A DNA stretch of 64,000 nt from Acinetobacter sp. A47 (GTDB taxonomy: Bacteria > Pseudomonadota > Gammaproteobacteria > Pseudomonadales > Moraxellaceae). Positions 56,870 through 64,000 of this stretch are shown here, one piece after another. The stretch is taken from contig NZ_JSUS01000009.1 of assembly GCF_000805455.1 (NCBI RefSeq), positions 124,001 through 188,000 of the forward strand, in the 5' to 3' direction. The notes beneath the pieces are model-generated. The model ran no database searches. It was given only the letters and a program-made list of their open reading frames with translations, and was not told where the DNA came from. Numbering within the stretch: the first letter of the stretch is position 1; the number at the start of each line of letters is the position of its first letter. A program made the position numbers and the translations under genes.

Positions 56870-58327
56870 ATGAGCGATACATCTGCTCCTCAACACCTAC
56901 AGCGTAAGCTCGGGGCGCGTCACCTGAACATGATTGCCATTGGGGGATCGATCGGCACAGGCTTATTCCTTGCTTCAGGTTCGACCATTGCCAACGCAGG
57001 GCCTGGCGGTGCGTTACTGGCTTATGTGCTGATCGGTATCATGATTTACTTCCTGATGACCAGTTTAGGCGAATTAGCCACGCATAACCCTACCTCAGGT
57101 GCTTTCTTTACCTATGGCAGCCGTTATGTCGAAGATGGCTTCGGTTTCGCCCTTGGATGGAATTACTGGTACAACTGGGCCATCACAGTGGCATTTGAAC
57201 TGGTCGCGGTACAGTTCATCATGAAATTCTGGTTCCCTGATATTCCCGGGTTCTACTGGAGTGCGATCTTCCTTGCCATTATTTTTGCGATTAATGCCTT
57301 AACCGTAAAAGGCTTTGGTGAAAGTGAATTCTTGTTCTCCCTGATCAAGGTCATCGCCATTATTGTGTTTATCGTCATCGGGATCTGGATGATTGCCAAA
57401 ATCATGATGACGCCAAATGTCTCGACTTTCCAGCACTGGACTTATAAAGATGCTCCTTTCGTGGGTGGCTTTCAGGCCTTGATCGGTGTTGCCATGATTG
57501 CCGGATTCTCTTTCCAGGGCACTGAAATGGTGGGAGTTGCAGCAGGTGAATCAAAAGACCCGAAAAAGACCATTCCTTTGGCCATCAAACAAATTTTCTG
57601 GCGTATCTTGCTGTTTTATATCCTGTGTATCTTCATCATTGGTACACTGGTCAGTTATGACGATCCGCTGTTATTAAAAGCCGCGCAAAGTGAAGATATT
57701 GCCCTGTCACCATTTACGCTTCTATATGAAAAAGCCGGCTTTGCCTTTGCAGCCAGCTTGATGAATGCGGTGATTCTCAGTGCAATCTTATCTGCTGGTA
57801 ACTCGGGTATGTATTCTTCTACCCGGATGCTATTCGATATGGCAAAGGAAGGACGCGCACCAAAATGGTTCTCGAAGCTAGATGGTCGTGGCGTTCCCAT
57901 GAATGCGCTATATGCCACCACGGCTGTTGCAGCGTTGTGCTTCCTGACGACCTTTATCGGCGAGAAACAGGTCTTTAACTGGTTACTCAACATGTCCGGA
58001 ATGTGTGGCTTTATCGTCTGGTTAGGTATTGCAATTTCACACTACCGTTTCCGTAAAGGTTATATTGCTCAAGGCTATAAAGTTGAAGATCTGGCTTACC
58101 GCGCCAAGTTTTTCCCGTTCGCCCCTTGGTTTGCATTTATCCTTTGTTCAATCATTATTCTGGGACAAAACTATCAGGCATTACTGGGTGGCAAAATCGA
58201 CTGGTTAGGCTTGCTTTCAACCTATATCAGCATCCCGTTATTCCTGGCAATCTGGTTAGGTTATAAGTGGAAACACAAGACCAAACTGATTGCCTACAAA
58301 GACATGAATGTGAAAGAAGGCGAATAA
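56870..58327 (+). CDS. Amino-acid permease, LysP-like (APC family)
   Basis: This 485-aa protein has 12 hydrophobic helices and APC motifs: KLGARHLNMIAIGGSIGTGLFLASGSTIANAGPGG near the N-terminus, GELATHNPTSGAFFTYGSRYV, GFSFQGTEMVGVAAGES, and STRMLFDMAKEGRAPKWF. The sequence resembles lysine permease LysP more than AroP or GabP, but the substrate is inferred. Its start is 18 bp after the rsmC stop, so the two are probably transcribed together. Confidence 0.88.
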   Translation: MSDTSAPQHLQRKLGARHLNMIAIGGSIGTGLFLASGSTIANAGPGGALLAYVLIGIMIYFLMTSLGELATHNPTSGAFFTYGSRYVEDGFGFALGWNYWYNWAITVAFELVAVQFIMKFWFPDIPGFYWSAIFLAIIFAINALTVKGFGESEFLFSLIKVIAIIVFIVIGIWMIAKIMMTPNVSTFQHWTYKDAPFVGGFQALIGVAMIAGFSFQGTEMVGVAAGESKDPKKTIPLAIKQIFWRILLFYILCIFIIGTLVSYDDPLLLKAAQSEDIALSPFTLLYEKAGFAFAASLMNAVILSAILSAGNSGMYSSTRMLFDMAKEGRAPKWFSKLDGRGVPMNALYATTAVAALCFLTTFIGEKQVFNWLLNMSGMCGFIVWLGIAISHYRFRKGYIAQGYKVEDLAYRAKFFPFAPWFAFILCSIIILGQNYQALLGGKIDWLGLLSTYISIPLFLAIWLGYKWKHKTKLIAYKDMNVKEGE

Positions 58328-58342
58328 AAAACCGCTTTTCAC

Positions 58343-58386
58343 TTGACCCCGGTGAAAATATGAGTAGAATCTCGCTCATATTTTCA
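58343..58386 (+). promoter_or_regulatory. Promoter and perfect dyad upstream of rtcB leader
   Basis: TTGACC (58343-58348) and TAGAAT (58365-58370) are 16 bp apart. A perfect 12-bp inverted repeat (TGAAAATATGAG at 58353-58364, complement at 58375-58386) flanks the -10, placing the -10 in its 10-nt centre. This arrangement is operator-like. Confidence 0.6.
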
Positions 58387-58415
58387 ACGGCACCACACCA
58401 TAGGAGGACGACAGC

Positions 58416-58445
58416 ATGCCATTACAATCAGGAACGACACGATAA
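58416..58445 (+). CDS. Nine-codon ORF in the rtcB leader
   Basis: ATG at 58416 is 8 bp after AGGAGG (58402-58407), the strongest ribosome-binding site in this region. It encodes MPLQSGTTR and then TAA. A leader-peptide role is possible; whether it is translated is unknown. Confidence 0.35.
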   Translation: MPLQSGTTR

Positions 58446-58512
58446 GATTTGGCACTGTCGACTCACGGACAAGTGTACAAATCGATTGATCACTTGTCCG
58501 AATGCTCTATTT

Positions 58513-58537
58513 AACCTGGCATTCGCCGGGTTTTTTT
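58513..58537 (+). terminator. Terminator between the permease/leader and rtcB
   Basis: AACCTGGC-ATTC-GCCGGGTT (one T-G pair) followed by seven T residues, 44 bp before the rtcB ATG. It ends the permease transcript or the leader, or both. Confidence 0.82.
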
Positions 58538-58580
58538 ATGCCTGTTCGGACGAAAAACTAAAATATCCCGAGACAAGAAA

Positions 58581-59786
58581 ATGGGCATACAAAAAATACT
58601 TAATGCTGATGCTGCCTATGGCGTTCCAGTGAAAATCTTCACCAACGATATTGATAGCGAAAGTATTGAACAATTGAAAAAAATGGCACAACTACAGTTT
58701 GTGTATTCACATATTGCAGTGATGCCTGATGTACATGTAGGCAAAGGTGCCACAGTCGGTAGCGTCATCCCAACCAAACACGCAATCATCCCCGCTGCGG
58801 TCGGTGTTGATATTGGCTGTGGTATGAATGCAGTCCGGCTAAACCTGAAAGCTTCCCAGCTACCGGATCACCTCGCCCCGTTACGCCATGCCATCGAGCG
58901 TAAAGTCCCTGTAGGTTTTGAACTGCACAAGCAGGTCAAGGCAAAGGCTTCCAGCATCATACCGCTCGAAAAACGTTTGCAGCCGATCATTCAAAAACAT
59001 CCCGGTCTGGTCCGGATGTTAAGAAAGTTTGATGCAACCTGGCAGAAACAATTGGGCACTTTAGGTGGGGGCAATCATTTTATTGAACTCTGCCTCGATG
59101 AAAATCAGGATGTCTGGATAATGCTGCATTCTGGCAGTCGTGGCCTAGGCAATGTGATTGGAACTTACTTCATTGAATTGGCAAAAAAAGAAGCCCAGCA
59201 TCGGTTTGGACATGTACCAGACAAGGACCTGAGCTATTTTGCTGAAGGCTCGAACAGTTTTAATGACTATGTTGAAGCCGTGGAATGGGCACAAACATAT
59301 GCTTTTGAGAACCGGCGTGAAATGATGCGCCTGATTCTGGAAGCCATACGTCCGCTTTTGCCACCGTTCCAGATGACCAAAGAAGCGATTAACTGCCATC
59401 ACAACTACGTCAGCCGGGAAAACCATTTTGGTGAAGATTTACTGATTACCCGTAAAGGCGCGATCCGCGCTGGTCAGGATGAATTGGGCATTATCCCGGG
59501 CTCTATGGGGGCACGCTCTTATATTGTAAAAGGCAAAGCCAATCCGGATTCGTTCTGCTCATGCTCACATGGTGCGGGACGGAAAATGAGCCGCAGCAAG
59601 GCTAAACTGCTGTTTAGTCAGGATGATCTTATCCAGCAAACTCAAGGTATTGAATGCCGTAAAGACAGTGCGGTGATTGATGAAATTCCTGGCGCTTATA
59701 AAGACATTGATCAAGTGATGGCAAACCAGACCGCGCTGATCGAAATTGTCCACACGCTAAAACAAATCTTATGTATTAAAGGATAG
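58581..59786 (+). CDS. rtcB: RNA ligase RtcB
   Basis: This 401-aa enzyme joins RNA 3'-phosphate or cyclic phosphate ends to 5'-OH ends with GTP and manganese. Key blocks: HIAVMPDVHVGKGATVGSVIPTK, AAVGVDIGCGMNAVR (Cys/Asp metal ligands), LGTLGGGNHFIEL, MLHSGSRGLGN, EAINCHHNYV and CSCSHGAGRKMSR with the guanylated histidine. The overall match is to the E. coli-type RtcB. There is no rtcA, rtcR or prfH gene in the window, so regulation and substrate differ from the enteric operon. A 52-codon ORF follows 5 bp later. Confidence 0.97.
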   Translation: MGIQKILNADAAYGVPVKIFTNDIDSESIEQLKKMAQLQFVYSHIAVMPDVHVGKGATVGSVIPTKHAIIPAAVGVDIGCGMNAVRLNLKASQLPDHLAPLRHAIERKVPVGFELHKQVKAKASSIIPLEKRLQPIIQKHPGLVRMLRKFDATWQKQLGTLGGGNHFIELCLDENQDVWIMLHSGSRGLGNVIGTYFIELAKKEAQHRFGHVPDKDLSYFAEGSNSFNDYVEAVEWAQTYAFENRREMMRLILEAIRPLLPPFQMTKEAINCHHNYVSRENHFGEDLLITRKGAIRAGQDELGIIPGSMGARSYIVKGKANPDSFCSCSHGAGRKMSRSKAKLLFSQDDLIQQTQGIECRKDSAVIDEIPGAYKDIDQVMANQTALIEIVHTLKQILCIKG

Positions 59787-59791
59787 CTCAA

Positions 59792-59950
59792 ATGAAACTA
59801 AGACCCATGCCAAAAATCAAGCTGCGCAATCCAGTTGCTCTCTCCCCTTTGCTTCACAAGGGCGGCGTACATGAAACAGAGCAACCCCGTGCCCGGCATC
59901 GCCGAGACAGGCAACAGGCCAGACAACAACTCAAAAAAGAGGTGTGGTAA
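59792..59950 (+). CDS. Small basic protein downstream of rtcB
   Basis: This 52-aa ORF starts 5 bp after the rtcB stop, with AAAGGA 8 bp before its ATG inside the rtcB end, so it is probably translated with rtcB. The sequence has two parts: a proline- and arginine-rich start with NPVALSPLLHKGGVHE, and a highly basic tail (about a third R or K, with alternating Q). There is no signal peptide. Such composition suggests nucleic-acid or ribosome binding. I do not recognise the family and could not search. Confidence 0.6.
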   Translation: MKLRPMPKIKLRNPVALSPLLHKGGVHETEQPRARHRRDRQQARQQLKKEVW

Positions 59951-60027
59951 AGATCGGGCTGCTAACCCTCACTGCAATACAACCGCTCAAGGAGTATCAA
60001 CATGCCTATTCAGTTAAACCGGACAAA

Positions 60028-60055
60028 TAAAAAAGCGACTCTGACGAGTCGCTTT
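60028..60055 (-). terminator. Terminator downstream of the first ompA-like gene
   Basis: Hairpin AAAGCGACTC-TGAC-GAGTCGCTTT (60032-60055) gives six T residues on the minus strand. It is also followed by TTTCTT-like bases on the plus strand, where it could end the rtcB transcript. Confidence 0.85.
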
Positions 60056-60078
60056 CTTATTCAGTTCAATAACTTACA

Positions 60079-61194
60079 TTATTGAGCTGCTGCAGGAGCT
60101 GCAGTGTCTTGGCCTGGCTGTACCAGTACAGTACGGCTACCAGTGATCGCAGCGAATACACGACGGTTCATCGCACGACCTTCTTTAGTCTTGTTGTCAG
60201 CAACTGGTTGGTCCCAAGCGAAACCTTGAGTAGACAAGCGAGATGCATCAACGTTGTATTCGTTTACAAGTGATGATTTAACAGAGTTAGCACGCGCTAA
60301 AGATAAACGTTCGTTTAACTTACGAGGACCAGTGTTATCTGTGTGACCTTCAATACGAGCAGTCGCATTCGGGTATTCAGCTAACTTCTCTGCAACTTTT
60401 GCAATCTCGGTCTTGTATTGTGGCTTGATGTCAGACTTGTTCGTATCGAAGAATACGCGAAGTTCCATGTTAAGGTCTTCGGTCAACTCTTGTGGTTGTG
60501 GAGCAACTGGAGTTGGCTCAACCGGAGCAACTTCTACAACTGGAGCAGCAGGCTTCAAGTGACCGCCAACAACAACTTGTAGTGCTGCTAACGCTTGTGC
60601 TTCCCACCAGTTATTGTCATAGTTATAAACACCACGACCTTCTGTACGAAGTGTCAGGGCATCATTCACCTGCCATAATACACCACCACCTACGTTACTG
60701 ATCGTATCGTAAGAACGGCGATCCCAACCCGGGTTGTCTACAGTAATTTTAGAATGACCTACACCAAGTAAAGCATATGGCTTGATTTTGCTGTCATAGT
60801 TACCAGTGAATACATCAGCTGTTGCAATGGCATTCAAACTTAAAGTTTGTTGCTTGGCATCCCATGGCTGACCATTGAATTTAGTCTTTTCATTACGGGC
60901 AGCATCGGCTTTAGTTTGTTGATATTCAATCTCTGCTTGTAACCAAGGAGTTAATTCAACACCAATCGCAGCACCAACAAGTAAATCACTTTGTAATGCA
61001 ACACCATTTTTCAAGCTACCAGCATCGCCACGGCCTTGCGGATCACGATCACGTAAAGTGTCACGCATTTTGTCCTGAGTATTCTCAGGGTACCAGTGAT
61101 AACCAAGCATCAACGGAGTGACTGTTACACCAGCATTCGCAGCTACCATAGGAGTTGCAACTAACATTGCTAGCGCAATACGACTCATTTTCAT
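60079..61194 (-). CDS. OmpA-family outer-membrane protein, paralogue 1
   Basis: This 371-aa protein has a signal peptide ([17 protein letters not shown], before GVTVTP), an N-terminal eight-stranded barrel (about residues 20-215), a proline/valine hinge ([19 protein letters not shown]) and a C-terminal peptidoglycan-binding OmpA-like domain with [30 protein letters not shown] and GFAWDQP. The C-terminal 150 residues are nearly identical to the other OmpA gene here, but the barrel is clearly different and the protein has an extra alanine-rich tail. GGAGG is 7 bp before the ATG. Confidence 0.93.
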   Translation of the reverse strand: MKMSRIALAMLVATPMVAANAGVTVTPLMLGYHWYPENTQDKMRDTLRDRDPQGRGDAGSLKNGVALQSDLLVGAAIGVELTPWLQAEIEYQQTKADAARNEKTKFNGQPWDAKQQTLSLNAIATADVFTGNYDSKIKPYALLGVGHSKITVDNPGWDRRSYDTISNVGGGVLWQVNDALTLRTEGRGVYNYDNNWWEAQALAALQVVVGGHLKPAAPVVEVAPVEPTPVAPQPQELTEDLNMELRVFFDTNKSDIKPQYKTEIAKVAEKLAEYPNATARIEGHTDNTGPRKLNERLSLARANSVKSSLVNEYNVDASRLSTQGFAWDQPVADNKTKEGRAMNRRVFAAITGSRTVLVQPGQDTAAPAAAQ

Positions 61195-61592
61195 GGAATA
61201 TCCTCCAAAAACAAAAATTGTATGTTCTCTAAACTCTAATAGTTTTTGAATACTGAGAAATAGTCTTATTGTATCTTTTTTCAGCGATTCACTTCTGTTG
61301 AATCATACAAATACTTGATGAAATTTCCAAGTATTCGTCAACATTCAGTAGCATTCACTGAAAAAAACCACACCTTTCTCTCTCAAAAAATTTAGAAAAT
61401 TCTAATTTAACAACGTTTATTAAAGCTGTGAGAGCTTATCACTTTTTAATCAAAATTTTAACAAGGTATCAAAATCTTTTCAATAAAACTAAATAATTCC
61501 AACAGAATGTCCGCAGTTATGCCAAGGTTATGCTAGTTTTAAATTATTGTGCTTTAGTTTTACATCAAAGCAACAAAAACATGTAGAGGCAT
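61195..61592 (-). promoter_or_regulatory. Promoter and long leader of ompA paralogue 1
   Basis: On the minus strand TTGGAA (61325-61330) and TATGAT (61302-61307) are 17 bp apart, leaving a leader of about 100 nt. A dyad AATACTTG-N10-CAAGTATT (61310-61317 and 61328-61335) overlaps the -35 and spacer. The other ompA gene has the same arrangement. The rest of this 398-bp gap is AT-rich with no gene seen. Confidence 0.65.
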
Positions 61593-61625
61593 AAAAAAAG
61601 CGGTTCATAAGAGCCGCCTTTTTCT
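61593..61625 (-). terminator. ompA: Terminator downstream of ompA
   Basis: GCGGTTC-ATAA-GAGCCGC (one G-U pair) with A run on the left, giving a T run on the minus strand; 14 bp after the ompA stop. Confidence 0.8.
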
Positions 61626-61639
61626 GATCTTTGCTAAGA

Positions 61640-62695
61640 TTATTTAGCTTGACCTGGTTGTACAAGAACAGTACGGCTACCAGAGATCGCAGCGAATACG
61701 CGACGGTTCATAGCACGACCTTCTTTAGTTTTGTTGTCAGCAATCGGTTGATCCCAAGCGAAACCTTGAGTAGACAAGCGAGATGCATCAACGTTGTATT
61801 CGTTTACAAGTGATGATTTAACAGAGTTAGCACGCGCTAAAGATAAACGTTCGTTTAACTTACGTGGACCAGTGTTATCTGTGTGACCTTCAATACGAGC
61901 AGTCGCATTCGGGTATTCAGCTAACTTCTCTGCAACTTTTGCAATTTCAGACTTGTATTGTGGCTTGATGTCAGACTTGTTCGTATCGAAGAATACGCGA
62001 AGTTCCATGTTAAGGTCTTCAGTCAACTCTTGTGGTTGTGGAGCAACTGGAGTTGGCTCAACTGGAGCAACTTCTACAACTGGAGCAGCAGGCTTCAAGT
62101 GACCGCCAAGAACAACGTTCAAGCCAGCAAGCGCTGTATAGTTCCAGAAATCTTCATCGATGTTATAAGTACCACGAGCTTCTGTACGAAGAGACAAAGC
62201 ATCGTTCAAGCGCCAGAAAGCACCGAAACCAGCATTACCTAAAGTACCTTCTTCTTTCAAGCCACGACCTACACGGCCTAACTCAGCTTCGTTTGCATTG
62301 TCAAATTTGTATTTGTAGTGACCAGCACCTAACAATACATATGGTTTGATTTTGCTGTCATAGTTTTTAGTGATCAAATCAGAAGTAACGTAGAAGTTAC
62401 CGTTGATTTGTTGTTGCTTGTATTCAGCGTTAGCATTAGCGCCGTCTACGTCACCTTTAACCTGGTTGTATTCAGCTTCAAAACCTAACCAAGGTGTTAA
62501 TTCAACACCTAACGCAGCACCAACGAACAAGTCGTCTTTGATTTCTGCGCTATTCGTCAAGTTGTCAACACTGTTGTTGTGTTTAGAATCTTGGAATGTG
62601 TAACCAAGCATTAATGGAGTTACTGTTACGCCAGCATTAGCAGCAGCTAAAGGAGCAGCAACAAGCATAGCAAGTGCAATACGACTCAATTTCAT
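61640..62695 (-). CDS. ompA: Major outer-membrane protein OmpA (Omp38 type)
   Basis: This 351-aa protein has the signal peptide [17 protein letters not shown], a barrel ([19 protein letters not shown] onward; [17 protein letters not shown]), the same proline hinge, and the OmpA C-terminal domain with D and R residues that hold diaminopimelate ([26 protein letters not shown]). It is closest in length and composition to Acinetobacter OmpA/Omp38, a porin and peptidoglycan anchor. GGAGG lies 7 bp upstream. Its promoter matches that of the paralogue. Confidence 0.96.
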   Translation of the reverse strand: MKLSRIALAMLVAAPLAAANAGVTVTPLMLGYTFQDSKHNNSVDNLTNSAEIKDDLFVGAALGVELTPWLGFEAEYNQVKGDVDGANANAEYKQQQINGNFYVTSDLITKNYDSKIKPYVLLGAGHYKYKFDNANEAELGRVGRGLKEEGTLGNAGFGAFWRLNDALSLRTEARGTYNIDEDFWNYTALAGLNVVLGGHLKPAAPVVEVAPVEPTPVAPQPQELTEDLNMELRVFFDTNKSDIKPQYKSEIAKVAEKLAEYPNATARIEGHTDNTGPRKLNERLSLARANSVKSSLVNEYNVDASRLSTQGFAWDQPIADNKTKEGRAMNRRVFAAISGSRTVLVQPGQAK

Positions 62696-62808
62696 GGATA
62701 TCCTCCAGAGATAACAATTGTTTGTTGTGTAAGTTCAGCCTATGATTTTCTGCCCTGCAAACAGCGAAGTTCACAGTATTATTTTTTCAGCCATTCACTT
62801 CACTTTGA

Positions 62809-62842
62809 ATCATACAAACACTTGATGAATTTTCCAAGTGCT
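62809..62842 (-). promoter_or_regulatory. ompA: ompA promoter with -35 dyad
   Basis: TTGGAA (62832-62837) and TATGAT (62809-62814) are 17 bp apart on the minus strand. The dyad AACACTTG (62817-62824) and CAAGTGCT (62835-62842) covers the -35 and spacer. The leader is about 105 nt. The rest of the 367-bp gap (62696-63062) is AT-rich and shows no gene. Confidence 0.7.
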
Positions 62843-63062
62843 TGATAACTTTAACCTCGTAAATTATTGACAAAATTGCTTACAATTTCCGTTGTAGTTC
62901 CGTAAATTTTCAATTTTCATACATGCTTTGATAGATTATTGTTTATCAATCTATATTTTAGTATTTTTTAATACAGCTATTAGATTAATTTATACAATGC
63001 GGCTGTTTTTTACACTTAACGTATTGTTAATAAAAAAGTTAATAAAAATATACAGGAAGAAT

Positions 63063-63578
63063 ATGCTTAGGTCACATGGCTTTACATTGACGGAATTACT
63101 TATCGTTATCAGTATTTTGATCATTCTATCCTATTTAGCCCTACCATATTTCCGCGAATTAATGATTTCAAGTGAGCTCAATCATTTAAAAAGAAACCTC
63201 ACAATACATATACAAAAAGCAAAGACGGATGCACAGCTTTATCATAAAAATGTGATGCTTTGCTCAAGTATTGACTTGATGACGTGTGGCAAAGACTGGA
63301 ATAAAGGCTTTATCGGATTTATTGACACCAATCGCAATAGAAAAAAAGACCAGGAAGAACCACTGTTATTTGCAGTGGCTCTCGACCTTAAATACGGCAA
63401 TTTAAGTTATGGCGCTTTTGGCGCCAGTCCTGATGCCATTGTTTTCCAGGCTGAAAATGGACTGCCCTTTGCTGCCAATGGAACGTTTACATACTGTTCA
63501 ATTTCTTCTGCATATCACACCAAGCTGCGTTTGAGCCGGATGGGCAATATTCGCTTTGAAAAAGTTCCGGACTGCTAA
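63063..63578 (+). CDS. FimT/GspH-like type IV pseudopilin
   Basis: This 171-aa protein has a prepilin leader cut after glycine: MLRSHG then FTLTELLIVISILIILSYLALPYF, with the required glutamate at +5 and a long hydrophobic helix. The rest forms a GspH/FimT-type beta domain with two cysteines (CSSIDLMTC) and a third later (FTYCS), and a charged loop DTNRNRKKDQ. Minor pilins of this kind prime pilus assembly or bind DNA in transformation. No other pilin genes adjoin it here. The ATG at 63063 follows AGGAAG; the longer frame upstream lacks a signal. Confidence 0.85.
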   Translation: MLRSHGFTLTELLIVISILIILSYLALPYFRELMISSELNHLKRNLTIHIQKAKTDAQLYHKNVMLCSSIDLMTCGKDWNKGFIGFIDTNRNRKKDQEEPLLFAVALDLKYGNLSYGAFGASPDAIVFQAENGLPFAANGTFTYCSISSAYHTKLRLSRMGNIRFEKVPDC

Positions 63579-63689
63579 AAACTCCCCAGTCTAGCTTAAA
63601 ACATGCAAAAGGCTTTATTCCGGTTGTTTTTTTAATATACTGCTTAGGTTTGGAATATTTTTTATAAATTATAAGTGTGGAGACACATA

Positions 63690-64000
63690 ATGACTGACAT
63701 CGTAATTGTTAATGGCGCCCGTACTGCAATGGGTGGCTTCCAAGGTGCCTTATCCGCTGTTACAGCACCCGAGTTAGGTGCAGTGACAATTAAAGAAGCA
63801 ATTGCGCGTTCAGGCCTGCAACCGACAGATGTAGAAGAAGTCATCATGGGTTGTGTATTACCGGCAGGCTTAAAACAGGGTCCTGCACGTCAAGCCATGC
63901 GTAAAGCCGGTTTGCCAGACTCAACAGGTGCAGTAACGATTAACAAGTTGTGCGGTTCCGGCATGAAAGCTGTCATGCAGGCAGCAGACATGATCAAGGC
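63690..64000 (+). CDS. Acetyl-CoA C-acetyltransferase (thiolase), 3' end cut by window edge
   Basis: The first 103 codons of a thiolase are visible. It starts MTDIVIVNGARTAMGGFQGALS, the standard thiolase opening, and reaches the nucleophile region INKLCGSGMKAVMQA, where the cysteine forms the acyl-enzyme. This matches biosynthetic/degradative thiolases such as AtoB/PhaA. GGAG is 9 bp before the ATG. The rest, including the other catalytic residues, lies beyond the window. Confidence 0.93.
   Translation, partial: MTDIVIVNGARTAMGGFQGALSAVTAPELGAVTIKEAIARSGLQPTDVEEVIMGCVLPAGLKQGPARQAMRKAGLPDSTGAVTINKLCGSGMKAVMQAADMIK

Larger units (their letters stand above)
58377..58537 (+). ncRNA. Candidate structured leader RNA before rtcB
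   Basis: From the predicted start near 58377, an RNA of about 160 nt would end at the terminator at 58513-58537. Inside is a 10-bp stem (58466-58475 with 58491-58500) with a 15-nt loop, and a 9-codon ORF with a strong ribosome-binding site. I cannot match it to a known RNA family. It could be an independent small RNA, a 3' UTR product of the permease gene, or an attenuating leader of rtcB. Confidence 0.45.

Noticed and set aside
58377..58537. tRNA-like or Y RNA identity for the rtcB leader
   Set aside because: No T-loop or cloverleaf pattern is visible, so it is only called a candidate structured RNA.
58267..58632. 121-codon frame crossing the rtcB leader
   Set aside because: It begins inside the permease gene and runs through hairpins and the terminator; composition is not protein-like.

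Overview
The window is a chromosomal segment of an Acinetobacter-type gammaproteobacterium (Moraxellaceae). This rests on the mix of a DcaP-type porin, Acinetobacter-style OmpA (Omp38) proteins, a signal-peptide-less YkuD protein resembling ElsL, and a Pil-Chp (pilGHIJ-chpA) twitching-motility cluster. Base composition is moderate and even, and there is no insertion sequence, prophage, integrase or CRISPR array. Species cannot be fixed from the sequence alone.

Layout. 1-0.8 kb: PIN-toxin/antitoxin pair with its own operator and terminator. 0.8-2.3 kb: two unrecognised secreted proteins. 2.6-4.7 kb: LysR regulator divergent from a two-gene split chromate transporter. 4.7-9.4 kb: M13 metallopeptidase, SbmA peptide transporter, patatin-like lipoprotein. 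9.5-14 kb: AGCS alanine symporter, GltS glutamate symporter and DcaP porin, all on the minus strand. 14.2-22.8 kb: nitroreductase, Bcr/CflA efflux pump, YccS-type protein, YcxB-like protein, a PepSY-flavodoxin reductase behind a Fur-like site, and a DUF218 protein. 23.4-24.3 kb: six tRNA genes alternating Val(TAC) and Asp(GTC), with a consensus promoter. 24.4-28.1 kb: ElsL-like LD-carboxypeptidase, YbaN, DUF1853, an entericidin-like lipoprotein missed by length filters, and dapE. 28.1-37.2 kb: pilG-pilH-pilI-pilJ-chpA plus a ChpC-like CheW gene, read leftward. 37.5-45.2 kb: coiled-coil secreted protein, proS, yegP, acyl-CoA ligase, yjdM, three small cytosolic genes and ygfZ. 45.3-52.2 kb: DsbC, Sel1-repeat protein, TonB receptor, two DNA glycosylases (AAG type and MutM), PpiC, a GGCT-fold protein, MscL. 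52.4-58.3 kb: typA/bipA, an NCS2 permease, rsmC, a LysP-like permease. 58.3-60.1 kb: rtcB, preceded by a possible independent leader RNA and followed by a small basic ORF. 60.1-62.7 kb: two tandem ompA paralogues. 63-64 kb: a FimT/GspH-like pseudopilin and the start of a thiolase gene cut by the window edge.

Functional themes. Type IV pilus control (PilGHIJ-ChpA, plus the distant pseudopilin), envelope proteins (OmpA pair, DcaP, TonB receptor, MscL, SbmA), peptidoglycan precursor and recycling enzymes (DapE, ElsL-like), amino-acid uptake (AGCS, GltS, LysP-like), and RNA maintenance (RtcB, RsmC, TypA, ProS). The parts least explained by known gene families are (i) the region around rtcB, with an operator-like dyad surrounding a -10, a 9-codon ORF, a terminator before rtcB and a 52-codon basic ORF after it, and (ii) the two ompA genes, which share nearly identical C-terminal domains and matching promoters whose dyad shows a paired substitution while their beta-barrels have diverged. 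All calls come from reading the sequence; no database search was run.
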